NCBI GenBank assembly: GCA_947455365.1
Contig: CANGNU010000043.1
Span: forward strand, 1-7,740
DNA: 7,740 nt
Direction of reading: 5' to 3'
DNA from: Rickettsiales bacterium
GTDB taxonomy: Bacteria; Pseudomonadota; Alphaproteobacteria; Rickettsiales; UBA1997
In this document: piece after piece, positions 7,092 to 7,740 of the stretch
Layout of the letters: each line of letters opens with the position of its first letter
How positions within the stretch are numbered: the stretch's first letter is position 1
The notes under the pieces: model-generated
The model's input: only the letters and a program-made list of their open reading frames with translations
Databases searched by the model: none
What the model was told of the DNA's origin: nothing
Made by a program: the position numbers and the translations under genes

Positions 7092-7740
7092 ATGACAACC
7101 AAAAATTCTAGCGACTACTTAGTCTTTGTCGATGAAGCGGGAGACCATGTCTTGCAAGCTTCCTACAAAGAATTTCCCCTATTCGTTTTAAGCTTCTGCA
7201 TCATAGAAAAACAACATTATTGCGATTTTATCTTGCCAGAATTTACCAAGCTAAAATTAAAATATTTCCAAGATATTAACTGCGTTTTTCATGAAAGAGA
7301 AATTAGAAAAGCTATTGGAAGATTCGAATTTTTAACTAATGCTGAAATTAGAAATGAATTCATGCTTGATCTAAATAAATTTTTGGAAACTGCTAAATTT
7401 AAAATTATTGCTACCGTTGTTGATAAGACAAAATTAAAAAGTGATAAATCAATCAATCCATATTTTATTGCCATGAAGCATTGTCTTTCAAGGCTTGAGC
7501 TTCATTTGAAAGAGTTAAATAATTTTAAAAATACCACCATTACTTTTGAAGCGCGTGGTAAAAAAGATGATCAAGAATTACAATTGGCTTTTCTTAGTGA
7601 GGTAAGTAAAAAAAATTACGAAGGCTGTTTCACAATTGCCGTTCAGCCAAAATGTGCCAATATTATTGGTTTGCAAATTGCTGATTTAACCGCAAGGCCA
7701 ATTGGTAGATATTTTTTGGATAAGAAGCAGAAAAATAGAG
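7092..7740 (+). CDS. DUF3800 protein, 3' end outside the window
   Basis: The reading frame from the ATG at 7092 is open to the window end (216 codons), so the gene is truncated only by the window. The conserved blocks of DUF3800 (PF12686) appear in order: YLVFVDEAGDH at the N-terminus (Asp14, Glu15, Asp18), FHEREIRK (His67, Glu68, Glu70), ITFEARGKKDDQEL (Glu153, Asp159/160) and GLQIADLTARPIGRYFL (Gln195, Asp198). This pattern of strand-borne acidic residues fits an RNase H-like fold, and members are widely suspected to be nucleases, but I know of no established biochemical activity. Little of the usual length should be missing after the QIAD block. It lies 11 bp downstream of the ATPase gene and shares its A+T-rich, AGA-using style, so the two are probably one transcript and act together. 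No Shine-Dalgarno is visible. Confidence 0.92.
   Translation, partial: MTTKNSSDYLVFVDEAGDHVLQASYKEFPLFVLSFCIIEKQHYCDFILPEFTKLKLKYFQDINCVFHEREIRKAIGRFEFLTNAEIRNEFMLDLNKFLETAKFKIIATVVDKTKLKSDKSINPYFIAMKHCLSRLELHLKELNNFKNTTITFEARGKKDDQELQLAFLSEVSKKNYEGCFTIAVQPKCANIIGLQIADLTARPIGRYFLDKKQKNR

Overview
The window looks like a piece of chromosome from a Gram-negative bacterium with moderately low GC, most likely an alphaproteobacterium. The alphaproteobacterial assignment rests mainly on the MtaB protein, whose stretch around the radical-SAM cysteines and the 'DIMAV' segment reads like alphaproteobacterial MtaB. Two outer-membrane barrel proteins and a DolP-like lipoprotein show a double-membrane envelope. 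No start codon in the window has a recognisable Shine-Dalgarno sequence upstream.

Layout. Positions 2-3206 hold three tightly packed plus-strand genes: the 3' part of an outer-membrane beta-barrel protein, queH (epoxyqueuosine reductase), and a second outer-membrane barrel protein of the BBP2/OmpL-like family. Gaps are 18 and 16 bp, so they are probably one transcript. A tRNA-Gly(GCC) gene lies on the minus strand at 3211-3285, tail to tail with the second barrel gene. A 144-bp intergenic region (3286-3429) follows. It must hold the promoter of the tRNA and that of the next plus-strand unit, and it contains three pairs of short direct repeats. From 3430 a dual-BON lipoprotein (DolP-like) overlaps mtaB by 20 bp; MtaB here carries about 70 extra residues, rich in His and Ser.

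From 5518 to the window end the character changes. A 520-residue ABC/OLD-type ATPase with a C-terminal TOPRIM-like segment is followed after 11 bp by a DUF3800 protein that runs off the window. This pair is more A+T-rich and uses AGA/AGG for arginine, where mtaB and queH mostly use CGC. It has the design of a two-gene conflict/defence module: an ATPase sensor plus a small predicted nuclease. It is the best candidate here for an uncharacterised system.

The coding part is dense. The only non-coding stretch above 30 bp is 3286-3429. No CRISPR array, insertion sequence, rRNA or convincing rho-independent terminator was seen.
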